From positions 1,302,001 through 1,366,000 of the forward strand of contig NZ_CP032829.1 in the NCBI RefSeq assembly GCF_003660165.1: a stretch of DNA of 64,000 nucleotides, written 5' to 3'. The stretch is from Sphingomonas paeninsulae (GTDB lineage Bacteria; Pseudomonadota; Alphaproteobacteria; Sphingomonadales; Sphingomonadaceae). The notes beneath the pieces were generated by a model. That model was given only the letters and a program-made list of their open reading frames with translations. It was not told the origin of the DNA and ran no database searches. The translations under genes were made by a program, and so were the position numbers. Below are positions 14,848-24,004 of the stretch, piece after piece. Position 1 is the stretch's first letter. Each line of letters begins with the position of its first letter.

Positions 14848-17800
14848 TTAGAACTGGATACCCATCGTTACCTTGGCACCATGATCGGCCTGATGCGCGC
14901 CCGCGTTAACGACATAGGCAGCGCCCAGACGCACCGCGCCAAATGACAGGTCGAAGCCGCTGTGGATCTTGATCGCATCGCCCGGAAGAGCAGAGCCTGT
15001 CACAGTGAACGGCGACGATCCGGCAAAGGACGAAGTTGCCGTTCCAGCAAGATCGCCCCAGCCATGCTGCCAGGCGACCGTCAGGCGCGGTTCGAACGTC
15101 GCGCGCGTGCCATCGAAAGGCACCTTTGCAGACAGGTGGACGCCGGCGGTGCTATAGTCGACATCGCGCGTGACACGTGCAACCGTCAGCGCGCTCAATC
15201 CGGCACTTTCCTGGGCGCCACCGATCCGAAGACGTAGATGCGTGTAGCCTGCAAAGGGCTCCAACCGGAACGTCGGTCCGTCGAACAGCGCATAACCGAT
15301 CTCGCCAAAGCCTTGGACGGTATGGCCCTTTTGCGATGACTTCACCGTTTCGGTGAGGCCAGTGAAATCGACGTCCCGGCTCGTATAGATGTCGTGCCAC
15401 GAATAGGCGCCACCGATCTGGGCACGGAATCGGCCCATGGTGTAGCCCGCCTGCGCGCCAGCATAATAGCTGTTCACGTCGGCATTGCTGCCACGTGCGC
15501 CCATCCGGTAGGTGCCCTCCGAATAGCCGCTGGCAATGCTGCCGCGGAAGCCGTCACGACCATAGTTGATCCCGGCGATGATGCCCTTGCGCAGCGTATC
15601 CAGCTTGGCAGTACCGGTGTTGGGCCGTGCATCGAACTGCCCGGTATTGTCGACCAGGTCGCCCCAGATGCCAAATCCTTCCGACGTCCGGCGACCATCG
15701 AGCAACAGGGCATCGCGCACCTTGCTCCCCTCCTCGATCAACGCCGATGGCACGCTTGCGTAGATTTCACCCGATAGCGCGTCGAACGCCTGGCGCGCAT
15801 TTGGTGCCGTCAGCGGCAGTATCACGTTCGATAGTCCGGATGCCGGAACACCCTGGATCGCACTGGCGACTGCAAGCTGGTTTGGAGTCTGGGCAACCGA
15901 TGAGAACGTCGCGTCGTTGCGAAGTAGCACTAACGCCACTGTGGTCGGCGCATATTCCAGGGTCGGGGTCAGGAAGGCATAGTTCGACGTCAGCGCGGCA
16001 AATTTGCCGGAGACGCCGCCGGTTGCGCTGAGGATCGTGTAGCTGGTGGTCGGCGCATAAGCCGCGCCGGTCGCCAGGACCTGAACCGTTCCGCCCTGTA
16101 GCGTAACGGTACCCGTGACATTGACCCGATCGGCTGCGGTCGGGCTGACGTCGACAGCGTAATATGCGCCTGCTGCAATGGTCAGATTGCCGTTGATGTT
16201 GAGCGTGCCGATTGAGTTGCCTGGTGCAAGCGTCGCGCCGCTGGAGATTGTGACGCCGCCAACCTGTCCATTGCCGCCGAGACGACCGGTTCCCGAGATC
16301 GTCACCGCCGATGCGATCTGCCCGTTGACCGACAGAATCCCATCGCTGACCAGCGTGGCACCGGTGTAGGTGCTGGCGCCGCTGAGGACCAGATTGCCGG
16401 TGCCAGACTTGATCAGGCCCCCAGCCCCGCTGATTGACCCTGCATAGTCGGTTTCGACGTTCTGGGCGACGGTCAGCGTGCCGCTGCCGAGCGCGATCAC
16501 TCCCGAGCCGTTGAGCTGCGCGACGGTTTGGTTGAAGCTTGCCAGATCGAATGTGCCGCTGGCAGCCAGCGTCAGGGCTGCGGTATTGGCAAGGCGATCC
16601 GACGCGCCGAGCAGGAGCGTTCCGCCGGAGATTGCTACGGTTTCCGCCGCCGACGTGCCGTTGAGGGTCGTCGTACCCGAAACCTGGGTCAGCGCGCCGG
16701 CGCCCAAATTGGCATTCACGACGCCATTGCTAAGCGAATAAATCGCCGCCGTCAGGGTACCGGTGCCGTTGAGGGCGCTGTTCGTCAGGTTAAATGCCGC
16801 AACCGTGTCGGTGTTCGCGCCGATATCGCCAATCGCGTTGTTAAGCGACAGCGTCGATGCCTCCGCCAGAGCGTTGGACGCGCCAAGTACAAACGCCCCT
16901 CCATCAATCAGCGTCGTGCCGGTATATGTGTTGATGCCCGAAAGCGTCAGCGTGCCAGAGCCTATCTGTGTGATGCCCCCGGCACCCGACACGATACCGG
17001 ATAGTGTGGAACTGCTATCATTGGTGCCGAGGAAAAGCGTGTTCGCCCCAAGGGTCACCGCTCCCGCGCCGTTGAGCGAAGTAATCGTCTCATCGTCCAG
17101 AAGGTTGAGCGTGGCACCGGCATTGACCGACACTGATCCGCTGCTGGCAATCGCGCTACCACCGGCTAACGATAAAGTTCCTGCATTGATCGTGGTCGAG
17201 CCGGAAAAGGTGTTTGCTGCAGAAAGTGTAACGTTGCCCATGCCGTTCTTCACGAACGATCCGGTACCGCTGATCGCTTTTGCCACGATACCATCGAGCG
17301 ACTGATCATAGTCGATCGTCCCATTGTCTACGATGTTGTCGCCGGAAATGGTGTCGGTTGCACCCTGCAAAGTTGTACCGCTATCGATCGTTGTAGCACC
17401 GTTCCAGGCATTACCTGTGTTCGTCAGAATAAACGTACCGGCAACAGGAGTGTTCGTTGCATCGACACTCCCAAAGGTCACCGCTTGGGCCTCCGCGCCA
17501 GTCTGTGTAATTGCCCCTGACAGTGTCGCGACGACTTGCGCACCGTAGGTCTCCAGCACCGTGGGATCAGCGCCAACGTCGGTTGATTGCAACACGATGT
17601 TGTTGGCGTATGTTCCTGAAGCGCCGAACTGTGTCGTCGGATCTTGCTCATAGATCGTGCCCGTGCCGAAGCCACCTGCGGTGGTCGCCCGGATCGTCGC
17701 GCCGTTCACGTAAATGTCGCCGGTAAGCCCAGTCGCGCCATCGAAAACCAACAGCCCCGACGGCGTCCCGTTCCCCGCCAGAATCGTCGCAGCCGTCGTC

Positions 17801-20346
17801 GTTGGATCGCTCGCCACGCCGGTCAGCGTCCACGTGCCGGTACCCGTTTTGGCGATCGTGTTCGCACCACTGACTGTCGACAGATCGAAGCTGGCCGAAG
17901 CACCGTTCTCCATCGTATCGTCGCCACCCCCGGTCAGGTTCAGCGTGTTGTTGCCATTTGCACCCAGGTTGATTGGACCATAGACCGCCGCCGCATAGGT
18001 GCCGGCCGCTCTTACGGTAACGCTCATCCCATTAACCGGGTCGATTACCGTGTCCGGTCCCGTAGTCACCGCACCGGAATAAAGGCTAACCGCATTGGTG
18101 CTGTTGCCCGCAAGGTTTATCGCCCCCGTTGTTGAGCCAGCGAAAAGGTTCACTGTAACGCCCGCTCCACCGTCGGAAAGGTTGTCATTCGACGTCAACC
18201 CGCCGCCAGAGCCTGTTGCCGTGCCATAATTGTCGAACGTTCCACCGTTGCCCGCCAGTTGAACCGCATAGCCGTAAGTCGCGTCGGTGCCGCCCGTTAG
18301 CGTAGCGCCGGAAGCATTGGTGATCGCAGCGCCGCTGGTTGCGGTGATCGCCGAATTGTTGATGCTTTTGATCGAACCAGTATTGAGTATCGAAGAGTTA
18401 GCGCCTCCGGCCAGGACGGCATCGGACGATGCGGAGATTGAACCTGCATTGCTCAGGACAAGCGTAGCATCAGCAACAAGGGCATTTGGACCACCGTAAA
18501 TCACGCCGGTCGTTTGGTTGGTGATCTGGCCACCCGAATTCAGTGTTATAGCAGAAATGCCACCACTCGTGATCACGCCGGTGGTTGTGTCATAGCTACC
18601 TGAGGCGATCGTGCCGGAATTGACGATGGCGTCATTCGCGTTCGTGCTGAAAACACCGTAGTTGGCACCGACGATCGTGCCGGTATTGGTGATCGCCATC
18701 TGATCGCCAGCATCGGACCCAACGGCCCAACCCGAACCCGCCAGCTGCCCTTGTCCGTAAATGACGCCGGTGCTGGCATTGTTGAGAATCAGCGATCCCG
18801 CCCGAACTGTAACGCCCTCGTAATGAAGGCCTTTGATCAAGCCGGCGTTGTTGATGGTGGTGACACCCGTGCCGTTGAAGACTGCGATTCCGGTATCTTG
18901 GCCAATCAATGACGCGCCGACGTTTGTCGCATCGCCATTGTTGATCGTCGCGCCAGCAGCCACAACAACGCCTTGCGTCCCACCCACTGGACCCGTTGTC
19001 GAGATGGAGCCAAGATTTGTGAGCGTCGCGACACCCAGATTGATAGCGGGATCGGCGCGATAACTGCCGGTCGACGCGATTATGACGTCTGACCCGTCAC
19101 TGATGTTAAATCCGCCGCTTTCGCTCAAAGCTCCCGCAAAGGTCAGGGAGCCGGCACCCACCGCTGTAACGCTGCCGGTGCCGTGGATGTCGTTGCCGAG
19201 CGTTGCCGAGCCGCCTGCCGAAGCGCCGCTGTCGATCGACAATGAACCCGCCACACCGATTGTGCCGTTCAGCGTGCCCTGCACTCCGCCCGAACCAAGC
19301 ACCAGCGCGTTGTCGCCTCCAGTGAATGTGATCGCATCTGCGGTTCCACCGCCGCTGATCGTTCCAGTGTTAACGATGACGAGGTTGGCACCCACGACGC
19401 CCGCTCCGTCTGCACCCGCAGCTCCGTGAGAATAATTAGAATCGTAAGAATAGGCGGACGGTGTTCCAGCAGCGCCGCCCAGACCGCCAATGATTGTTCC
19501 CGCGTTGGTTAAAGTTCCGGAAGTGAAAACTCCCACCCCTCCCGCGCCGCCGTCGCCAGTAACATTATTGTAACCTGTGTAAGCTGCACCGCCTGCGCCC
19601 CCGTTACCACCGCGAACGGTTGCGCCACTCTCGATGGTGATCGACGGTGCAGCAGTTACTACAATACCGCTGCCGCCGTCACCGCCGCCGCCGCCGCTAC
19701 CATATTGCGACTGTCCGCCGCCGCCGCCGACGCCTCCAGTGACATTGACGATGACAGTGAAGTTTGTCGCACCGGCTTCGTTAATGCCCGCGCCGCCGGC
19801 ACCGCCACCACCGCCCCCGCCTAAATAAGTGTTATCCGCGCCGGCCCCGCCGTCACCGCCGGTGGTCACGGCGGTGATGCCCGTGCCGACCATGATCGCA
19901 CCATCGCCGCCCCCGCCGCCGCCTGCCGAGGAGCCAGAATTACGATAACTATAATTTACGACCTGCGTACCCGAAGACCCGGCCATTCCTGCAGAACCAC
20001 CTGCACCGCCCGAGTTGGCAACTACTGTTCCCGATGAATTTAAAGCGTTGCCACCGGAGGCACCGGCACCACCGCCCGCACCTCCTTTAGAGGAATAATA
20101 ATAGGGATTAAAATCATCTGCATCTGTCCCCGCGACGCCCGACGTGCCGCCGGCCGGCACGGGTGTTCCGGCCCCCTGGAAATAGTCAGCGCCGCCTGAA
20201 CCGCCCTTTGTTGACTGCGCCGTCGCAGGGCTCACCAGCGCGATACCCACCAGCGCGGTCGATGCAAACAAGGCTCGGCGCAGTGCCGCCTCGTGACGAC
20301 GGCCATAACCTAACAGTTCACTCGTGAGCGCAATCGACTTCATCAT
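14848..20346 (-). CDS. large autotransporter adhesin (type Va) with glycine-rich passenger and C-terminal beta-barrel
   Basis: ATGATGAAG at 20346 is preceded by GGAGGGG and is preferred over the ORF start at 20388, giving 1,832 residues. A long signal peptide (about 44 residues, ending ALVSPATAQ) is followed by a passenger whose first 300 residues are extremely Gly/Ala-rich (GGGGGGGDGA-type runs). Then come many beta-helix repeats of the NTGTI/NAGTI form and several autotransporter-associated repeats (GTGTLTLSGxNTYTGxT). The last 270 residues form the autotransporter barrel, from GFGIWGDLVDNTGQF to the terminal VTMGIQF with the C-terminal Phe. It should be exported to the outer membrane and expose the passenger as an adhesin or aggregation factor. 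A terminator follows. Confidence 0.93.
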   Translation of the reverse strand: MMKSIALTSELLGYGRRHEAALRRALFASTALVGIALVSPATAQSTKGGSGGADYFQGAGTPVPAGGTSGVAGTDADDFNPYYYSSKGGAGGGAGASGGNALNSSGTVVANSGGAGGSAGMAGSSGTQVVNYSYRNSGSSAGGGGGGDGAIMVGTGITAVTTGGDGGAGADNTYLGGGGGGGAGGAGINEAGATNFTVIVNVTGGVGGGGGQSQYGSGGGGGDGGSGIVVTAAPSITIESGATVRGGNGGAGGAAYTGYNNVTGDGGAGGVGVFTSGTLTNAGTIIGGLGGAAGTPSAYSYDSNYSHGAAGADGAGVVGANLVIVNTGTISGGGTADAITFTGGDNALVLGSGGVQGTLNGTIGVAGSLSIDSGASAGGSATLGNDIHGTGSVTAVGAGSLTFAGALSESGGFNISDGSDVIIASTGSYRADPAINLGVATLTNLGSISTTGPVGGTQGVVVAAGATINNGDATNVGASLIGQDTGIAVFNGTGVTTINNAGLIKGLHYEGVTVRAGSLILNNASTGVIYGQGQLAGSGWAVGSDAGDQMAITNTGTIVGANYGVFSTNANDAIVNSGTIASGSYDTTTGVITSGGISAITLNSGGQITNQTTGVIYGGPNALVADATLVLSNAGSISASSDAVLAGGANSSILNTGSIKSINNSAITATSGAAITNASGATLTGGTDATYGYAVQLAGNGGTFDNYGTATGSGGGLTSNDNLSDGGAGVTVNLFAGSTTGAINLAGNSTNAVSLYSGAVTTGPDTVIDPVNGMSVTVRAAGTYAAAVYGPINLGANGNNTLNLTGGGDDTMENGASASFDLSTVSGANTIAKTGTGTWTLTGVASDPTTTAATILAGNGTPSGLLVFDGATGLTGDIYVNGATIRATTAGGFGTGTIYEQDPTTQFGASGTYANNIVLQSTDVGADPTVLETYGAQVVATLSGAITQTGAEAQAVTFGSVDATNTPVAGTFILTNTGNAWNGATTIDSGTTLQGATDTISGDNIVDNGTIDYDQSLDGIVAKAISGTGSFVKNGMGNVTLSAANTFSGSTTINAGTLSLAGGSAIASSGSVSVNAGATLNLLDDETITSLNGAGAVTLGANTLFLGTNDSSSTLSGIVSGAGGITQIGSGTLTLSGINTYTGTTLIDGGAFVLGASNALAEASTLSLNNAIGDIGANTDTVAAFNLTNSALNGTGTLTAAIYSLSNGVVNANLGAGALTQVSGTTTLNGTSAAETVAISGGTLLLGASDRLANTAALTLAASGTFDLASFNQTVAQLNGSGVIALGSGTLTVAQNVETDYAGSISGAGGLIKSGTGNLVLSGASTYTGATLVSDGILSVNGQIASAVTISGTGRLGGNGQVGGVTISSGATLAPGNSIGTLNINGNLTIAAGAYYAVDVSPTAADRVNVTGTVTLQGGTVQVLATGAAYAPTTSYTILSATGGVSGKFAALTSNYAFLTPTLEYAPTTVALVLLRNDATFSSVAQTPNQLAVASAIQGVPASGLSNVILPLTAPNARQAFDALSGEIYASVPSALIEEGSKVRDALLLDGRRTSEGFGIWGDLVDNTGQFDARPNTGTAKLDTLRKGIIAGINYGRDGFRGSIASGYSEGTYRMGARGSNADVNSYYAGAQAGYTMGRFRAQIGGAYSWHDIYTSRDVDFTGLTETVKSSQKGHTVQGFGEIGYALFDGPTFRLEPFAGYTHLRLRIGGAQESAGLSALTVARVTRDVDYSTAGVHLSAKVPFDGTRATFEPRLTVAWQHGWGDLAGTATSSFAGSSPFTVTGSALPGDAIKIHSGFDLSFGAVRLGAAYVVNAGAHQADHGAKVTMGIQF

Positions 20347-21026
20347 TTCTGGATTTCCCCTCCCCTCTCCTGAGGGGCCATTAAGCAACGGATTCGAATA
20401 ATTTGTACGGTGCCCGACCTAGATAAGTTGGAGTTAAATATCGGTTATGTTTCCAGCGATTTTCGCGAATGGGTCGAGACAATCTACAAGAAGGAGGCGA
20501 TGGTGACCGGAAGCGAGCGGCAGCTCCAATGCCGCCTCCTCGCGCGAACTCATTGCCGCGCTCGAAGTACGCTGGTGTGGGAATGGAAGACGGGGAACCC
20601 GGACAACGGTCGGTCTTGGCCTCGGCAGCGCCCTCCTCGCGCCTTTGGGCAAATGCATTCGCTTTCAGCAGGTGGGACCAGGGCACGGTCGCCCGACTAA
20701 TGCTTCGGACCGAGATGAATGAGCGGCAGCTTTCAGGAAGAACGTGAGCGCCTTGTAACGACGCAATTTGGGCGCATTGCCGATCGTCTGCTTCGATCAA
20801 CTTGATTGGCAGCTTCTGTCAGACCTGGACGTTCACCGGAGGAAGACCAAACGACCGGCTCTGGTCTGCACCGGCCGGTCGCCTACGTGCGGCGGCACGG
20901 AGGCATTATAGGAACAATGGCTGAAACCGGGATACTGGGAAGCGGCCGCACCGATCAAAGCGAGCTGGAACTATCGGCGACAACTCAAAAGTCGTAACTT
21001 ATGCATAACATGCCGATCGGGGTGGG
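20347..21026. other. intergenic region upstream of the autotransporter, no gene recognised
   Basis: About 680 bp contain only low-quality open frames (for example minus 20381-20800, which has no family resemblance and would overlap the autotransporter's Shine-Dalgarno region). It presumably contains the autotransporter promoter. A 10-bp palindrome TTATGCATAA at 20999-21008 sits at its left end. I see no RNA gene. Confidence 0.4.
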
Positions 21027-21407
21027 TTACATCGCTGGCCAGCCGCGTGGCCACCAGTCGAAATCCCGTGCGGCCCATACCGCCCCGCTCTGGTCCACGG
21101 CGAAGAACACATAACGCGGCGGGTCAGGCCATCCATGCCAGTCGCGCTCCCGCACAATCCAGCGGCGCCCGTCCACCTCGCCCACCGCGATCGTTACATC
21201 TCCGAAGCGCGCCAAGATCGCGTCGGCCGCGATCTGGCTCACTTCCTCCTGGGTGGGTGTTCTCCATTCGACCGATAGGCGCCGGCAGCGCCGAAAGCGC
21301 CACATGAACCGGATATCCTCGCCCATGCTTTGCCCGAAGTCGACATGCGGATCGGGGGCCGGGCCAAGCGCCACATACCGGAGGAAGCCGAGCATAGCCT
21401 TGATCAT
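21027..21407 (-). CDS. hypothetical protein translationally coupled to abiEii
   Basis: The chosen ATG at 21407 overlaps the stop of the AbiEii gene (ATGA), giving 126 residues; the longer frame from 21497 would run deep into abiEii. The protein has a C-terminal segment rich in Trp and Asp (IVRERDWHGWPDPPRY, then AARDFDWWPRGWP). It starts with a short hydrophobic stretch (MIKAMLGFLRYVALG). I do not recognise the family. Its coupling suggests joint production with the AbiE toxin-antitoxin pair, either as a third component or as a passenger. Confidence 0.6.
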   Translation of the reverse strand: MIKAMLGFLRYVALGPAPDPHVDFGQSMGEDIRFMWRFRRCRRLSVEWRTPTQEEVSQIAADAILARFGDVTIAVGEVDGRRWIVRERDWHGWPDPPRYVFFAVDQSGAVWAARDFDWWPRGWPAM

Positions 21408-22321
21408 GGATCCAGGCATTGATCCACAGCCCGCAATTGTTCCTCGAATTTGGACGGGTTCTGCTCGCGCAGCTTTTCGAGGTTGATACTCTTCCACCGA
21501 AGCGCCGGCAGGTCTGCGATTGCGGGTTCAAAGCCAAACGCATCCCAGTCCGGCGACAATTGGTGAAAGGTCGTCAGGAAGCGCCGCGCGTCACTTAGAC
21601 GTGCGCGCGACAGGATCTCGGCGATCAAGCGTTCGCGCGCCTTTAGCAGCGCGTCCAATGGCAGATCGTTTACGGTCATGCCGAGGAACTCGTCGCTGTA
21701 CTGGGCAGAGATATCAAGCCGATGGGGACAAAGCAGCTCGTGCGCAGGGCGAGGATGGCTGACGAGATAGATCAGGAAGGCCTTGAAGAGATCGTTGCTG
21801 ATGCCCTCGTTGGCGAACAGGAAGTGGATGTCGAAGAGGTCGCGGGGATGCTGCCGGTCAAGCGCGGCTGCGATTTTGCCAGCATAGAGATCGGCCTCGG
21901 AGACCAGCTGCATCTCGGCGAAGCCGAAGCGGTTCTCCACCGCCGCGCTAACCGATCGGACCGTCGGCGCAAACACCGTGCCGCGCAATACGGGCGAAAC
22001 CTCGATCTTGATCGTTACGCCGTCCGCCTGGACGATAAGTCTTTTGCCATCGGGCAAAAGCCGCCGCTCCACGGCCATCCGTCCGCTCCGCTCGAGCCGC
22101 ACCGCGATCCGTTCGAGCCCATCGCGGACCGCCTGCAGTGAGGCGTCGCGGTCGGCTACCGGCAGATAGACAAGGTCGATATCGACCGACAGGCGCGGGA
22201 GATCACGCACGAACAGGTTGATCGCGGTCCCACCCTTGAGAGCAAAAATCTCCTCGTGCGCGATTTCCGGGATGGCGCGAACCAGCAAGCTGACCTGGTC
22301 AGCGTAGCGTTGCGCCGTCAT
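21404..22321 (-). CDS. abiEii: AbiEii/AbiGii-family nucleotidyltransferase toxin
   Basis: The 305-residue protein has the DNA polymerase beta-like nucleotidyltransferase motifs of AbiEii: ALKGGTAINLF (GG-x-A motif), then LSVDIDLVYLP (DxD), with a later Lys/Asp segment (GKIAAALDRQHPRDLFDIHFL) typical of the family. AbiEii toxins modify target RNA (for related MenT enzymes, tRNA 3' ends) with nucleotides and arrest growth; the cognate AbiEi represses the operon. The start ATG overlaps the stop of the abiEi frame (ATGA). In phage-infected cells the system can act by abortive infection; this is family knowledge, not shown here. Confidence 0.92.
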   Translation of the reverse strand: MTAQRYADQVSLLVRAIPEIAHEEIFALKGGTAINLFVRDLPRLSVDIDLVYLPVADRDASLQAVRDGLERIAVRLERSGRMAVERRLLPDGKRLIVQADGVTIKIEVSPVLRGTVFAPTVRSVSAAVENRFGFAEMQLVSEADLYAGKIAAALDRQHPRDLFDIHFLFANEGISNDLFKAFLIYLVSHPRPAHELLCPHRLDISAQYSDEFLGMTVNDLPLDALLKARERLIAEILSRARLSDARRFLTTFHQLSPDWDAFGFEPAIADLPALRWKSINLEKLREQNPSKFEEQLRAVDQCLDP

Positions 22322-23177
22322 TGTGCTGTTTCCCCTGCTCTGGCGGTCAGGCTTGCCGGGACCGTTATCTGATATCGGGCATCCAGGCGGCCGCCCGCGA
22401 CGAGCTGCCGCTTGCCCCGGCCGAGATCGATGTCGCTACGATCGATGTGTTTCGACCAGCCATGCCCGTGACGATCGGCGAAGAACAGGAAGAGCCGCTT
22501 GGCACGAACGCTGGTGCAACTCTCGAGCAGATTGGTCAGCAGCTTAGGGCGCAACGTCGTCAAATTTTCGAAGATCATGTCGGCATGTTCGAATGTCGGA
22601 CCTTGCGGCACATTCTCCAGCATTTCGATCGATGCGCGCTCCGCGCCGGCGACCTTCAGGAAGTGATCCCAAGGCTCGCTGGCATCGGGAGAGGGAACGA
22701 CAGCACCAAGGCGGTCCGTTCCGAGATCAAGCCGGTGCCAATCGATGCCAAGCGATGGCGTCGAGAATAGGGCGCGTTTGTGAAGGGAAATCGCTGCATC
22801 GGTCGGAAGCTTTGGGAGCCACGACGGTATCGTGCTGTCGGGATCATAGAGGTGGATCGTTTGATCGTCTCCAAGCCGCGCGAAATGCCCTTGGCCCAGA
22901 AGCTCGAGAGCAGTGATGCCGCCGACATAGAATGAAGTCGACCCGAAACGCTGTGCCGATAGAACCGCCATGTCCCATCGCAGGCTTGTCGCCCCCCCGA
23001 TCCGCCTGCCCTCCGATAGACGCGGGGCGCTACTCGTTCGAGCCAGCCCCTTTTGACATAATCATGGATAGAGGTCCGAGAGATCCCTTGTGCCTGCAAC
23101 CACGCGGAATCGACCAGCAAGCCAGGCGAAAGGCTGGTGAGCAGATGGTTTAGTGGTTGGCGTTTCCGTTCGTCCAT
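22318..23177 (-). CDS. abiEi: AbiEi-type antitoxin/transcriptional repressor (single-base frameshift in a G run)
   Basis: The frame from the ATG at 23177 gives the N-terminal winged HTH (LLVDSAWLQAQGISRTSIHD, YVKRGWLERVAPRVYRR). It leaves the correct frame at a run of seven G's (complement of 22992-22998). With eight G's the frame continues GGSGGATSLRWDMAVLSAQR into the C-terminal domain (VGGITALELLGQGHFARLGD to RAGETAQ), giving 286 residues, normal for AbiEi. AbiEi binds promoter repeats to autoregulate the operon and counteracts AbiEii. Either a base was missed in sequencing or the G tract varies in length. A free AbiEii without AbiEi should be toxic, which favours an intact gene in the cell. 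Confidence 0.8.
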
Positions 23178-24004
23178 GATGAACTATTTGGCCGATGTGC
23201 AAACCATTAGCAACCGCCTAGTTTATGAAATAGCGAATATGTTTGCTCTGCGCGAACGTTATCGCGAAGTTGAAAACTCACCTGGCAGCCGCTCTATCGC
23301 GAGCGATTGCGTTCATAATTGTGACCTACGCATCCCATGCCGATTGGGGCTGATTCGCCAACAATATCGATCTCCAAAACCTCAGGACACGATCAAAAAA
23401 ATTAGTCATGCCGTCGCGCGAACTTGATGGACTTTCTGATGGTACAGCGCGCATTTAACTGAAATTAAATTGTGATATTTCAATCAGTTATGGAGAAATT
23501 ACAGGTCTCGTTGGGGTCACCATTCAAGTAAATTCGTTTACTTGAATGTAGTGCAAAATCGAGTGTGCCACGCCATTGTGACGAAGGCGAAAAGGTTGCT
23601 CTGTGTATAGGGCGCCGCCTCAGGCTATGGCTGATGATTTGATTCTCAGCGCTACAACGATGCGGTTGAACAAGGGTCCGTCGGATGAAGCGATTGCCGG
23701 TCGGTCGTTTGCGCCCCATAATTGTTGGGTGCATCACGCCAGCGTAAGCCGTTGGCCGATCAGGAAGGTGATCCCGCCGTCCACTCACCAATATTCCTAT
23801 CATTGCTACTTCCGCGATAATTGGGGAATGGAGCTAAAATTGGCGCACCTCCGCTTTGGCGAGCCAAAGCGATCACTTATGAGAACATCTCCTCAGAGCC
23901 GCCATTGAATTAAAGAATAGATTTTCTCTCATGCACTTTAATGGCCCGATCCTTAATAACCGTTAAGTTTCGTACATTTATGAATGGTGTTCACGAGAGA
24001 TTGA
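23178..24004. other. 827-bp intergenic region with one strong hairpin, no gene recognised
   Basis: The region lies upstream of the AbiE operon and downstream of an acyltransferase gene. Frames such as plus 23603-23908 and minus 23480-23803 show no family resemblance and no ribosome-binding site. Base composition becomes AT-richer toward 24 kb. Apart from the hairpin at 23521-23548 I see nothing definite; it probably contains the AbiE promoter near 23.2 kb. Confidence 0.45.
23521..23548 (+). other. 12-bp perfect hairpin with TTCG tetraloop
   Basis: CATTCAAGTAAA-TTCG-TTTACTTGAATG forms an uninterrupted 12-bp stem closed by a UUCG tetraloop when transcribed from the plus strand. No T run follows on either side, so it is not a standard intrinsic terminator. 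It could be a processing or protein-binding site, or part of a small element. Confidence 0.6.

Noticed and set aside
15000-20000. Repeat-rich stretch as a CRISPR-like array
   Set aside because: The repeats are in-frame protein repeats of the autotransporter passenger, of unequal length, not identical direct repeats with spacers.
20381-20800. 139-codon minus frame upstream of the autotransporter
   Set aside because: Overlaps the autotransporter ribosome-binding region and resembles no protein family.
20999-21008. TTATGCATAA palindrome as a possible dif/att site
   Set aside because: Only 10 bp match the idea, no second arm or integrase nearby.
23603-23908. 101-codon plus frame in the intergenic region
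   Set aside because: No ribosome-binding site, no family resemblance; competing minus frame equally unsupported.
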